64,000 bases of DNA from Paraburkholderia dioscoreae (GTDB taxonomy: Bacteria > Pseudomonadota > Gammaproteobacteria > Burkholderiales > Burkholderiaceae): positions 868,001-932,000 of the forward strand of contig NZ_LR699554.1 of the NCBI RefSeq assembly GCF_902459535.1. Reading direction: 5' to 3'. Of this stretch, positions 7,913-16,674 are shown in pieces. A model generated the notes under the pieces. It made no database searches and was not told the origin of the DNA. It saw only the letters and a list, made by a program, of their open reading frames with translations. Each line of letters opens with the position of its first letter. Position 1 is the first letter of the stretch. Made by a program: the position numbers and the translations under genes.

Positions 7913-8218
7913 TCAGCCGCCTGTCGCCGCGAACTCGCTGAAGTACTGGGCCTTCTTGTGCAGAATCAGTTGAGCGAGAAAGTCAGCATCGTACGCACGG
8001 TGAAGATGGCTGTGAAACCGCTCGATATAGGCGGTGATCCGGGCAGCTTCGCTGTTGAACTCCTTGAGCACGTCGAGCGTGGCGCGATCCCAGCGGAAAC
8101 GCAGGCCGAGGTCGCTGAAAGCGGCGTTGTAAGCGCTCAGATGCGCATCGTCGGGATGGATCGCGGCAACACGGGCAGTGTGCGCGCTGCTACGAGACTC
8201 AACCGAAGCGTGATTCAT
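7913..8218 (-). CDS. Hypothetical protein (101 aa)
   Basis: A 101-residue soluble protein with perfect AGGAGG 7 nt before the chosen ATG; the longer frame upstream has no such site. It is rich in aromatic and charged residues (FRWDRATLDVLKEFNSEAAR, YIERFHSHLHRAYDADF) and should be mostly helical. I do not recognise the family. It lies downstream of the LysR gene in the same direction, with its own operator-like motif at 8285-8298, which suggests membership of the same regulon. Confidence 0.7.
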   Translation of the reverse strand: MNHASVESRSSAHTARVAAIHPDDAHLSAYNAAFSDLGLRFRWDRATLDVLKEFNSEAARITAYIERFHSHLHRAYDADFLAQLILHKKAQYFSEFAATGG

Positions 8219-8284
8219 GATCGGCCTCCTGGGCTGGCGAGTGAGGGAACTCGCTTGCAGCATAGAAGTCCTGACGAATCCGCA

Positions 8285-8298
8285 ATAGTTAAAGTTTC
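8285..8298. promoter_or_regulatory. Shared 14-bp motif, candidate LysR site (copy A)
   Basis: ATAGTTAAAGTTTC, located 67 bp upstream of the 101-residue protein. An identical 14-mer occurs at 14748-14761 upstream of the panE-like gene, and a 12/14 match in reverse orientation at 9299-9312. Confidence 0.45.
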
Positions 8299-8314
8299 AT
8301 TGGGTCTCCATAGC

Positions 8315-9262
8315 CTACTGCTTATACACGCTCAATTCCTTGACGCGCGTGATCTTCTCGATCAGGTTCGCGCCTTCCTCCATGAGGAAGCGTTTGAACG
8401 CGACCGCCACCGGCGGCAGGCGCTTGTTTTTGCGGTGCACCACGTACCAGTTGAGCATGACCGGAAAGCTCTCGACGTCGAGCACGACCAGATGGCCGAG
8501 CTGCAGTTCGAGGCTGATCGTATGCGCGGACAGGAAAGCGATGCCCATGCCCGCGATCACGGCCTGCTTGATCGTCTCGGTGCTTTTGATTTCCATGGCG
8601 ATCTTGAGGTTGGCGAGGCGTCCGGCAAAGCCTTCCTCCATCGAATTCCACGTGTCCGAGCCGCGTTCGCGCACGATGAAGGCTTCGCTCGCCAACTGAC
8701 CGATCTTGATGCTGCGCTTGTGCGCAAGCGGGTGCGTGGGCGCCGCCACGATCACGTACGGGTGCGGCGCGAACGGCTCATTGGTCGCGTCGGTTTCATG
8801 GGGCGGGCGCACCATTACCGCGAGATCGGTCTGATTGGTCGCGAGCTGATGCAGCAGTTCTTCGCGGTTGTGCACGGCGAGGTTGAGCACCACACCCGAG
8901 TAGCGGCGCGTGAATTCGGCCAGCAGCCGGGGAAAGAAGTAGTCGCCCGCGCTGATCACCGCGACATTCAGCTTACCGCCGGAGACGCCCTTGAGCTGGC
9001 TCATCGCTTCGTCCACTTCGTGGAACTGCTGGATGATCGCGCGGCTGTAGTGAAGCATCTCGGTGCCGGCCGGTGTCAGATAGATCTTCTTGCCGAGTTG
9101 TTCGAACAGCGGCAGCCCCGCGTGTTCTTCGAGTTGGCGGACCTGGGTGGAGACGGCCGGCTGTGTGAGATGCAATTCTTCGGCGGCGCGCGAGAAGCTC
9201 AGGTGGCGCGCCACCGTTTCGAAAACCTTGAGTTGCCGCAGCGTCGCATTTCGCATCGTCAT
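8315..9262 (-). CDS. LysR-family transcriptional regulator (CbbR-like)
   Basis: 315 residues. The N-terminal helix-turn-helix (about 6-65) reads LRQLKVFETVARHLSFSRAAEELHLTQPAVSTQVRQLEE in segments typical of CbbR/CysB-type LTTRs. The effector domain occupies about 92-300, with GMGIAFLSAHTISLEL late in the domain. It would bind a small metabolite and activate target promoters. It is transcribed away from the oxalate antiporter at 9673 across a 410-bp AT-rich region, the classic LTTR arrangement. The motif at 9299-9312 is its most likely own operator. Confidence 0.9.
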   Translation of the reverse strand: MTMRNATLRQLKVFETVARHLSFSRAAEELHLTQPAVSTQVRQLEEHAGLPLFEQLGKKIYLTPAGTEMLHYSRAIIQQFHEVDEAMSQLKGVSGGKLNVAVISAGDYFFPRLLAEFTRRYSGVVLNLAVHNREELLHQLATNQTDLAVMVRPPHETDATNEPFAPHPYVIVAAPTHPLAHKRSIKIGQLASEAFIVRERGSDTWNSMEEGFAGRLANLKIAMEIKSTETIKQAVIAGMGIAFLSAHTISLELQLGHLVVLDVESFPVMLNWYVVHRKNKRLPPVAVAFKRFLMEEGANLIEKITRVKELSVYKQ

Positions 9263-9672
9263 GGCCGATGTATAAGCAAAAGTGAATCAACATAATAACA
9301 AACTTTAATTATTAGTAATTCAGCAATGACCCTAGCATGGCTCTGTATAAGAAAGCGGAAATACCGCCGCAACGATCGGCAAAGTACTCGGGTTAACGCT
9401 TGGATTCAAGGCCTATCCGGCGATAGGCCCGGCGCTTCATCACAGTGAAAAAGCATTAATTGATCGGAATAAAGCACTTTCCGGAAAAGCGAAGAATTCA
9501 AGCTGGACAAATTTAAAGCAGCGGATTAAAGACGCAAATATCAGATATTCCCGGGAGCACGGCTTTTCGGGTCATAACCATAAGGTGGGACGCATACAGC
9601 GCGGCATATCCCGAGGGGATTTCCTTCGGGACGTCGGCCGGCTGCACTAAATCAATAGTGGAGACAAGGCTC
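9263..9672. other. Divergent control region between LysR gene and oxalate antiporter
   Basis: About 410 bp with no gene. It is the AT-richest stretch of the first 15 kb, especially 9275-9330 and 9450-9540, and contains copy B of the shared motif. Both flanking genes are probably regulated from here; no strong sigma-70 promoter stands out by eye. Confidence 0.5.
9299..9312. promoter_or_regulatory. Shared motif, candidate LysR site (copy B)
   Basis: CAAACTTTAATTAT, matching 12 of 14 positions of GAAACTTTAACTAT, the reverse complement of copies A and C. It lies 37 bp upstream of the LysR start codon. Confidence 0.45.
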
Positions 9673-11016
9673 ATGGACGATATCACTCAGCAGACCAAGG
9701 CCCGGGTGTTTTGGGCGAACCGTTGGTGGCAACTCGTCATCGGCATGGTGTGCATGGCACTCGTCGCCAATCTTCAATACGCGTGGACGCTGTTCGTCAC
9801 GCCGATGAATGCGCGGCATCACTGGGGCGAGGCGTCCATTCAACTTGCGTTCGCCATCTTCATTCTGACCGAAACGTGGCTCGTGCCGCTCGAAGGCTGG
9901 CTCGTCGACCGGTTCGGACCTCGGCCCGTGGTCGCCGGCGGCGCCGTATGCGCGGGCATTGCATGGGTGATGAATTCGTATGCGACGACCCTGCCGATGC
10001 TGTACGTCTCAGCGGTCATCGCCGGGATCGGTGCGGGCGGCGTGTACGGCACGTGCGTGGGTAACGCGTTGAAATGGTTTCCGGACCGGCGCGGTCTCGC
10101 CGCCGGTCTCACGGCCGCGGGCTTCGGCGCAGGCGCGGCGGTGACGGTGATTCCGATTGCCAACATGATTACGCGCTCGGGCTATGAGCACACGTTCTTC
10201 TTCTTCGGCATTCTGCAAGGCGGCTGCATTCTGGCGCTCGCGTTGCTATTGAAGAAGCCGAATTTGCGCCAGCAACCCGCGGCGAAGAAAAAGTTCGCCG
10301 TTTCGAAGGTGGACTTCACGCCCGGCCAGATGATCAGGACGCCGGTGTTCTGGGTGATCTATGTGTCGTTCGTGGCGGTGGCCGCGGGCGGTTTGATGGC
10401 GACCGCGCAGATCGGTCCGATCGCGAAAGACTGGGGGCTTGCCCGCATTCCGATGACGATCTTCGGCATGACCTTGCCGCTGCTGACCGCCACGCTTTCC
10501 ATCGACAATGTGTGCAACGGCTTTACGCGTCCGCTGTGCGGTTTCATCTCCGACAAGCTCGGTCGTGAAAACACCATGTTCGTGATCTTTATCGGCGAGG
10601 GTCTCGCGCTGCTCGGCCTGATGCAATACGGTACCAATCCGTATGCGTTCATGACATTCGCCGCGTTGATCTTCCTCTTCTGGGGGGAGATCTTCTCGAT
10701 CTTTCCGGCAATCTGTGCCGATACTTTTGGCAGTAAATATGCGGCGGCCAATGCGGGCACTTTGTACACCGCAAAGGGCACGGCTTCGCTGCTGGTGCCG
10801 ATCGCTTCGGTCCTGTCGGCGACCGGCGGCTGGAGTCTCGTCTTCATCGTCTCCGCCGTGGTGACCATCGCGGCGGGTATCTCGGCGAAATTCATACTCG
10901 CCCCCATGCGCGCACGCTGGATCGAAACACACAACGAGCCCCAAGGCGTGCTGGCGGTGGCCGGCGCCGGCCAGGCCTCGCGGCTGAGTCGCTGGCCTGA
11001 GCAGACAGGGGAATAG
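9673..11016 (+). CDS. Oxalate:formate antiporter (OxlT-like MFS transporter)
   Basis: About 447 residues, 12 membrane segments, OFA family. It should exchange oxalate for formate at the inner membrane and so feed frc. Family features include NLQYAWTLFVTPMN in TM1, GTCVGNALKWFPDRRGLAAG around TM4-5, GFTRPLCGFISDKLGREN in the middle and NAGTLYTAKGTAS in TM11. That TM11 lysine matches, by local alignment, the residue essential for dicarboxylate binding in Oxalobacter OxlT. The ATG at 9673 is preferred to an upstream GTG because GGAG lies 9 nt before it. No small partner protein is encoded next to it. Confidence 0.9.
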   Translation: MDDITQQTKARVFWANRWWQLVIGMVCMALVANLQYAWTLFVTPMNARHHWGEASIQLAFAIFILTETWLVPLEGWLVDRFGPRPVVAGGAVCAGIAWVMNSYATTLPMLYVSAVIAGIGAGGVYGTCVGNALKWFPDRRGLAAGLTAAGFGAGAAVTVIPIANMITRSGYEHTFFFFGILQGGCILALALLLKKPNLRQQPAAKKKFAVSKVDFTPGQMIRTPVFWVIYVSFVAVAAGGLMATAQIGPIAKDWGLARIPMTIFGMTLPLLTATLSIDNVCNGFTRPLCGFISDKLGRENTMFVIFIGEGLALLGLMQYGTNPYAFMTFAALIFLFWGEIFSIFPAICADTFGSKYAAANAGTLYTAKGTASLLVPIASVLSATGGWSLVFIVSAVVTIAAGISAKFILAPMRARWIETHNEPQGVLAVAGAGQASRLSRWPEQTGE

Positions 11017-11046
11017 GGTGAGCGGCCCGTGCCCGGCGGCGGCGTC

Positions 11047-12030
11047 ATGAATGTTTCGTTGCAGCAACTCAAGGTGTTCGTCGCCGTCGCGCGTGAGCGC
11101 AGCTTCACGCGCGCGGCGCGCGAGTTCGATTTGACGCAGTCGGCAGTGAGCCGTTGTGTGCGCGAACTCGAAGAAGCCGTGGAACTGAAACTCTTCGACC
11201 GTACCACGCGCCAGGTTGAACTGACTCATGCGGGCGCGAGTCTCGAACGAAGGATCGGCCGACTGCTCGATGAAATCGAACTGACGCTGCGTGAAGAACG
11301 GGCTGCTTACGACGGACACACCGGTGTGGTGGTGCTGGCGAGCAATCCGGTGCTGTCGTCGGGCTGGGTGGCACAGGGGCTTGCACGATGCGCGGCGGCT
11401 TATCCGGAGTTGATCGTCTCCGTCAGGGATCAGCCGCAAAGCGGTGTGCTCGCGAGTGTCGAGCAAGGCGAGGTGGACTTCGGCGTGGTGTCGTTGGCGG
11501 AGCCGCTCGCCGGCGATCTGTTGCGCGCGCAAGTGGTTTTCACGACGCCGCTGCATGCGGTGATGCCGTCCGCGCATCCGCTTGCACGCCATGCCACCGT
11601 TGCATGGAGCGCGTTGCACGAATGGGCGCTCGTTACGCTGAATGGCGACGCGGGCGTGCGCTCAGCGCTCGAACTTGCCTTTAACTCGAACGGTGTGAAG
11701 CGCAGACCGGTCCAGGAGTTCGGGCATGTCGCCGCGGTCTTGCGCATGGTCGAACTGGGGCTCGGCATCGGCGTATTACCCGTCGACGGACATTGGCCCG
11801 AAGTGAGCCCGTCGCTCGTCAGCCGGCCGCTCTCGCCCGCTATGAATCTGACGACGCTCCTCGTGCATCGCCGCAACCGTTCTCTCAGACCCAACGCCGC
11901 GGCCGCCTGGGCACAGTTCTCCGCGCCAGCCGGCGCGACTTCGAATGCCGCCGACATGTCGCCGTCCGCTTCGCCAACGCGAATGGCGTCGAGCGTCGCG
12001 CGCGACGGCGCCGTGCTCCATGAGCCCTAG
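11047..12030 (+). CDS. LysR-family transcriptional regulator
   Basis: About 327 residues. The helix-turn-helix spans about residues 4-63 (LQQLKVFVAVARERSFTRAA, then FDLTQSAVSRCVRELEE), followed by a substrate-binding domain ending near residue 290 with LGIGVLPVDGHWPEV. A low-complexity Ala/Ser-rich tail follows. The start is uncertain: an in-frame GTG at 11029 also exists, but family members begin close to the MNVSLQQLKVF motif. It is 30 bp downstream of the oxalate antiporter in the same direction and 78 bp upstream of the aldehyde dehydrogenase, either of which may be its target. Confidence 0.88.
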   Translation: MNVSLQQLKVFVAVARERSFTRAAREFDLTQSAVSRCVRELEEAVELKLFDRTTRQVELTHAGASLERRIGRLLDEIELTLREERAAYDGHTGVVVLASNPVLSSGWVAQGLARCAAAYPELIVSVRDQPQSGVLASVEQGEVDFGVVSLAEPLAGDLLRAQVVFTTPLHAVMPSAHPLARHATVAWSALHEWALVTLNGDAGVRSALELAFNSNGVKRRPVQEFGHVAAVLRMVELGLGIGVLPVDGHWPEVSPSLVSRPLSPAMNLTTLLVHRRNRSLRPNAAAAWAQFSAPAGATSNAADMSPSASPTRMASSVARDGAVLHEP

Positions 12031-12108
12031 CCACGCTTCTTATCCCGAGCCGGTTCGCAGTATTCAGCCCATTCACTATCCCAGCCAGCATTTCAAGCAA
12101 GGAGCTTC

Positions 12109-13563
12109 ATGATGGAAACTGAAACCGACCTCAGGCGCCATGATTTACTGATCGACGGCAAGCGTTTGCCGCCCGGCAGCGGCGAGTATTCCGTCGACAT
12201 CGACCCCGCCACCGAAGAGCCGATCGCACTGGTTGCGCAAGGCAGCGCCGCCGACGTGGACGCGGCCGTGCACGCGGCGCGTGCCGCACTGAAAGTATGG
12301 AACGCGATACGGGCCGCCGAGCGCGGCCGCATTCTGATGCGTCTTGCCGGCCTGATGCGCGCGAATTTCGACGAGCTCGCCGCGCTCGAAAGCCTCGACG
12401 CGGGCAAGCCGATTGCCGCGGTGATGCGCCAGGACATTCCGGCCGCGATCGATACGCTCGAATATTACGCAGGCTGGTGCGACAAGATCAACGGCCAGGT
12501 CGTGCCGGTGCGGCCCGATGCATTGACGTACACGTTGCGTGAGCCGGTCGGCGTGGTCGCCGCGATCGTGCCGTGGAATTTCCCGCTGATGATCGGCATG
12601 TGGAAGATCGCGCCGGCGCTCGCGTGCGGTTGTACGGTGATTGTCAAGCCTGCCGAGATCACACCGCTGAGCGCATTGCGCGTCGGCGAACTGGCACTCG
12701 AAGCGGGCATGCCGCCGGGCGTGCTGAATATCGTCACTGGCAAGGGACGCGTGGTCGGCGACGCGCTGGTTGCGCATCCCGGCGTCGACAAGGTGACGTT
12801 CACGGGCTCGCCCTCCGTGGGGCGCGGCATTCTGCAAGGCGCGGCCGGCAATTTCAAGCGCGTCACGCTGGAGCTCGGCGGCAAATCGGCCAACCTGATT
12901 TTCCCGGATGCCAATCTCGACAACGCGGTGCGCGCCGCAGCGGCGGGGATTTTCTTCAATACCGGACAGGTGTGCTCGGCGGGCTCGCGCATTCTCGCCC
13001 ATCGCGACGTGTACGACGAAGTGGTCGAGCGCCTCGCTGCCCGTGCGAAGTCGATCAAGGTCGGCGATCCGTCGTTACGCGAAACGTCCATGGGGCCGCT
13101 CATCTCCGCGGCACAGATGAAAACGGTGCTGGGCTATGTCGAAACGGGTCGCGCCGAAGGGGCGTCGCTCGTAACCGGTGGCGCGCGGGTGGGCGAACGC
13201 GGCTTCTTTGTCGAGCCGACTGTCTTTGCCGATGTCGAGCATGACATGCGCATTTCGCAGGAGGAGATCTTCGGGCCGGTGGCGAGCGTGATCCGCTTCA
13301 ACGACGAAGCCGATGCGATACGGATTGCTAACGGCACGTTATATAGCCTCGCCGCGGGTGTGTGGAGCGCGGATATCGGCCGCGTACACCGGGTTGCGCG
13401 GGATCTGAGGGCGGGGACCGTGTGGATCAATACCTATGGCTACACCGATGTGCGCCTGCCGTGGGGAGGATCCGGCGACTCGGGGTTCGGCCGCGAACAC
13501 GGCGACGTCGCGATCGAAAACTTCACGGAGCCCAAGGCGGTGTGGCTCGCTATCGACCAGTAG
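12109..13563 (+). CDS. Aldehyde dehydrogenase family protein
   Basis: 484 residues, normal length for an NAD(P)-dependent aldehyde dehydrogenase. The Rossmann/cofactor region shows PWNFPLMIGMWKIAPALACG and FTGSPSVGRGI. The general-base glutamate is in LELGGKSANLIFPDA (about residue 252), and the nucleophilic cysteine in FFNTGQVCSAGSR (about residue 286). A conserved EEIFGPV follows near residue 385. AAGGAG lies just before two consecutive ATG codons, so the start may be one codon later. The substrate is unknown; context suggests an aldehyde linked to C2 or diketo-acid metabolism. A terminator follows. Confidence 0.92.
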   Translation: MMETETDLRRHDLLIDGKRLPPGSGEYSVDIDPATEEPIALVAQGSAADVDAAVHAARAALKVWNAIRAAERGRILMRLAGLMRANFDELAALESLDAGKPIAAVMRQDIPAAIDTLEYYAGWCDKINGQVVPVRPDALTYTLREPVGVVAAIVPWNFPLMIGMWKIAPALACGCTVIVKPAEITPLSALRVGELALEAGMPPGVLNIVTGKGRVVGDALVAHPGVDKVTFTGSPSVGRGILQGAAGNFKRVTLELGGKSANLIFPDANLDNAVRAAAAGIFFNTGQVCSAGSRILAHRDVYDEVVERLAARAKSIKVGDPSLRETSMGPLISAAQMKTVLGYVETGRAEGASLVTGGARVGERGFFVEPTVFADVEHDMRISQEEIFGPVASVIRFNDEADAIRIANGTLYSLAAGVWSADIGRVHRVARDLRAGTVWINTYGYTDVRLPWGGSGDSGFGREHGDVAIENFTEPKAVWLAIDQ

Positions 13564-13577
13564 CAGTAGCGGCCAAT

Positions 13578-13616
13578 AAAAGAGGACCGAATGCGCGTAG
13601 CATTCGATCCTCTTTT
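13578..13616. terminator. Bidirectional intrinsic terminator
   Basis: A 16-bp stem (AAAGAGGACCGAATGC / GCATTCGATCCTCTTT, one mismatch) around a short GCGTA loop, with A and T tracts on both flanks. It lies between convergent genes (aldehyde dehydrogenase and panE-like) and can serve both. Confidence 0.85.
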
Positions 13617-13665
13617 GCTTGCGGCCGTCTGGTGGAAAAAGTCTTCTGACGCTTCCTTCGGAATC

Positions 13666-14643
13666 TCAATTCCCTTGCAACGCCATCCGTTCGCGCAATT
13701 TGACGAGTGCCAGCACCACGTCGATGGTCGGCGTGGGCTCGGCAACGAGGCGTCCCATTTCCTGCACGACGGTCAAGAGCGGATCGATCTCCATCGGCCG
13801 ACGATTCTCCAGGTCCACCAGGGTCGAGGTCTTATGCGCGCCGACCGCACCCGCGCCGTCAATGCGCTTTTCCACATCCACGCGAAAGTGCACGCCGAAT
13901 TGGTCCGCAATGCGCTTGGCTTCCAGCATCATCGTGCGCGACACGGCGCGCGTGCCGGGGTCGCTGGTGAGCACGTCGAGCGTGGCATGCGTCAATGCGC
14001 TGATCGGATTGAAGCACAGGTTGCCCCATAGCTTGAGCCAGATTTCGTCGCGGATATTGTCGCGAATCGGCGCGTCGAAACCGGCCGCCTGCATGACTTC
14101 GTGCAATTGCTGAATGCGCGGTGTGCGCTCTCCGCTCGGCTCGCCGATCGGGAATTTCTTGCCGTATACATGCTTGATGACGCCGGGTTCGACGATTTCG
14201 GCGGCGGGATACAGCACGCAGCCGATCGCCCGCTCAGGGCCGAGTTTCGTCCATTGACCGCCGTCCGGGTCGACGCTGGCGAGGCGCGTGCCCGCGAACC
14301 TGCCGCCGTGCTGATAGAAGTACCAATACGGAATGCCATTGACGCCCGTGACGATCGCCGTGTGTTTGCCGAGCAGCGGCTGCATGGCGTCGACCATGCC
14401 GGGCAGCGAATGCGCTTTCAGCGTGACGATCACGAAGTCCTGCACACCGAGCTCGCTCGGGTCGGACGTGCAGCGCACCGGCGAACTGAACGTTTCGCCG
14501 TCCATGATCAGACGCGCGCCATGTTCGCGCATGGCTGCGAGATGCGCGCCGCGCGCGACGAAACTCACATCCGCGCCGGCGCGGGCGAGTTGCACACCCA
14601 TCAAGCCGCCGATCGCTCCCGCTCCGAAGATACAGATCTTCAT
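13666..14643 (-). CDS. 2-dehydropantoate 2-reductase (ApbA/PanE family)
   Basis: 325 residues, NADP-binding N-terminus MKICIFGAGAIGGLMGVQLA followed by an ApbA C-terminal domain (about 180-310) containing KLWGNLCFNPISALT. The lysine and asparagine there match the catalytic Lys and the Asn of ketopantoate reductase. Family members reduce 2-oxo acids to 2-hydroxy acids. Burkholderia genomes carry several paralogues, and the position in an organic-acid cluster with copy C of the shared motif upstream makes a catabolic 2-hydroxyacid role at least as likely as pantothenate synthesis. Confidence 0.85.
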   Translation of the reverse strand: MKICIFGAGAIGGLMGVQLARAGADVSFVARGAHLAAMREHGARLIMDGETFSSPVRCTSDPSELGVQDFVIVTLKAHSLPGMVDAMQPLLGKHTAIVTGVNGIPYWYFYQHGGRFAGTRLASVDPDGGQWTKLGPERAIGCVLYPAAEIVEPGVIKHVYGKKFPIGEPSGERTPRIQQLHEVMQAAGFDAPIRDNIRDEIWLKLWGNLCFNPISALTHATLDVLTSDPGTRAVSRTMMLEAKRIADQFGVHFRVDVEKRIDGAGAVGAHKTSTLVDLENRRPMEIDPLLTVVQEMGRLVAEPTPTIDVVLALVKLRERMALQGN

Positions 14644-15104
14644 GATGCCGCTCCTCTGACGATGAATAGTCGCTTGCCCGGTGCCGTATGTCGCCGCGCA
14701 CGGTCTCTGGGTCAGTGTTCGAGGATAAGGGCGCGTGAAAATTGCAGATAGTTAAAGTTTCTCGACGAGTCCATTAGGGATAGGTTATGGACAGCGAGAG
14801 ACCGGACTGCTTTAGATATTTCAGAGCCGATCCGAAAACTGGACTCGGAAGCTGACGAATGCAGCGGTTGATTCGGAAATTTCCCGTTTTTGGGCAATCC
14901 TGATGGGCGCAGAATGCGATCTCTTTGAAAAGTGATGCATTCGGTTGGCATTGCAAACGGACCGTATTGAGAGTGATGCCATGAAGCCGAGAATTGTTTT
15001 GGACTATTCCGTCATGTTTGCGCATGTGGCACCGGTGAACCGGTTACTCAGCGTCGAAGCCGGCGTTCAGCGCCGCAACGCTACCGGGTGCTAGGGCAAG
15101 CTCA
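14644..15104. other. Divergent intergenic region between panE-like gene and EPS locus
   Basis: About 461 bp. No supported gene; the two minus-strand ORFs here have no family features. It contains copy C of the shared motif and the promoter side of the exopolysaccharide genes. I could not place a clear promoter. Confidence 0.5.
14748..14761. promoter_or_regulatory. Shared 14-bp motif, candidate LysR site (copy C)
   Basis: ATAGTTAAAGTTTC, identical to copy A at 8285-8298, 105 bp upstream of the panE-like start codon. Confidence 0.45.
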
Positions 15105-16520
15105 ATGCGAACGGCAATTCGTCAACCTGCCAGCCGGAATTTCGCGGACGTGGACAGCGTACTGGCTCGTCTGCTCGACGTGATGCTGATCGCTTTGGGG
15201 GCGGCGCTGGCCTCGTTCGGGCTTACGCCCCACGCGGGGCTGTCGATCCTTGAGGGTGCTTTCGTCGCGTTCGACATGGCCTTCGCCATTTTGCTGCTGC
15301 CGTGGTTCGGCGTGTACGACTCATGGCGCGGCCGCTCGAAATGGCGTCTGAGTATCAGCATCGTACTTGGCTGGATCGCGGTGCAGGTTTGCGGTCTCGC
15401 GGTGTTGTTCCTGCTTCACCGTGCCTCGTCTGTGTCCCGGCTCTGGTGCTTGAGTTGGACCGCGATCACGGCGGTTGGGCTGGTCGCTTCACGGTTGCTG
15501 GTGCATGCGGTCCTCGGCCGCCTGAGGCGGGCAGGAGAGAATCTGCGAATGGTGGCGGTGGTGGGTGCCGGGGCGCATCGCGACCGGGTTATCGCCAACA
15601 TTGTGCGGTCGCCGGACGCGGGCTTTCGGGCCGTTGCCACATTCAACACGCGGCAGGCAAGCGAGTCGGATTTTCCCGGCTTGCCGTCGTTCGGGCGTCT
15701 GCGGGAATTCGCGGACTGGGTGCGCCGTGAACAGATCGAAGAGGTGTGGCTCGCATTGCCGATGTCGGAAGAGGACACCGTATTGCGGATCATCGACGAA
15801 TTCAGCGGCGACCTCGTCAATGTGCGCTTCATTCCTGACGTGCGCAGTCTTGCAATGTTCGATCGGAACGTGATCGATCTGATCGGCGCGCCGGCCATCA
15901 ATCTGATGGCCTCGCCGATGACACCGTACGCCCTGATTCAGAAAGCGGTATTCGACCGGCTGTTTGCGATCGCCGCGTTACTGGCGTTGGCGCCGGTGAT
16001 GCTCTCGATTGCCGTTGCGGTCAAGGCGACGTCGAAGGGGCCGGTGTTGTTTACCCAGCGGCGCAAAGGCGCGGACGGGCGTGTCTTCAGCATTTACAAG
16101 TTTCGTTCCATGCGCGAGCACGCGGCGCGGCCCGGTGTGGTTCGCCAGGCCACGCGCGGTGATCCGCGCGTCACTCGGGTGGGCGCGTTTCTGCGTCGTA
16201 CGAGTCTTGATGAGTTGCCGCAGTTTCTGAATGTGTTGCGCGGCGAAATGTCGGTAGTAGGGCCACGGCCGCACGCGATCGAACACGACGACGAGTACCG
16301 GAGCATCGTCGACGGTTATATCCATCGCTACCGGATTAAACCGGGCATCACCGGGTGGGCTCAGGTGAATGGCTTTCGCGGCGAGACGGATCGGATCGAA
16401 AAGATGCAGGCGCGCGTGGAACACGATCTGTACTACTTGCGTAACTGGTCGTTCGGGTTGGATATGCGCATTGTTTTTGCCACGGTGGTGAGGGGGTTGC
16501 TGCATCGGAATGCATATTGA
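15105..16520 (+). CDS. Undecaprenyl-phosphate sugar phosphotransferase (WcaJ/WbaP type)
   Basis: 471 residues, a polyisoprenyl-phosphate hexose-1-phosphate transferase that starts the repeat unit on undecaprenyl phosphate at the inner membrane. The N-terminal half has about five membrane segments and a CoA-binding-like Rossmann region (about 145-260). The conserved C-terminal transferase domain begins near residue 280: FDRLFAIAALLALAPVMLSI, KGPVLFTQRRKGADGRVFSIYKFRSM, SLDELPQFLNVLRGEMSVVGPRP and KPGITGWAQVNGFRGET are all present. The first sugar is probably glucose or galactose. It opens the EPS gene cluster. Confidence 0.92.
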   Translation: MRTAIRQPASRNFADVDSVLARLLDVMLIALGAALASFGLTPHAGLSILEGAFVAFDMAFAILLLPWFGVYDSWRGRSKWRLSISIVLGWIAVQVCGLAVLFLLHRASSVSRLWCLSWTAITAVGLVASRLLVHAVLGRLRRAGENLRMVAVVGAGAHRDRVIANIVRSPDAGFRAVATFNTRQASESDFPGLPSFGRLREFADWVRREQIEEVWLALPMSEEDTVLRIIDEFSGDLVNVRFIPDVRSLAMFDRNVIDLIGAPAINLMASPMTPYALIQKAVFDRLFAIAALLALAPVMLSIAVAVKATSKGPVLFTQRRKGADGRVFSIYKFRSMREHAARPGVVRQATRGDPRVTRVGAFLRRTSLDELPQFLNVLRGEMSVVGPRPHAIEHDDEYRSIVDGYIHRYRIKPGITGWAQVNGFRGETDRIEKMQARVEHDLYYLRNWSFGLDMRIVFATVVRGLLHRNAY

Positions 16521-16674
16521 AATGCGTCGTCAAGATTGCCTTCAATCAGATCGATTATGAAGTACTACTGATTGGAAAGATGATGCATATCCCAGTGGAA
16601 CATGAATCAAATCTGCCCGATGGTGGGCAGCGAGAACGTGGCTTCGGCACGTTTTCCTGAATAGGTTGAGTACG

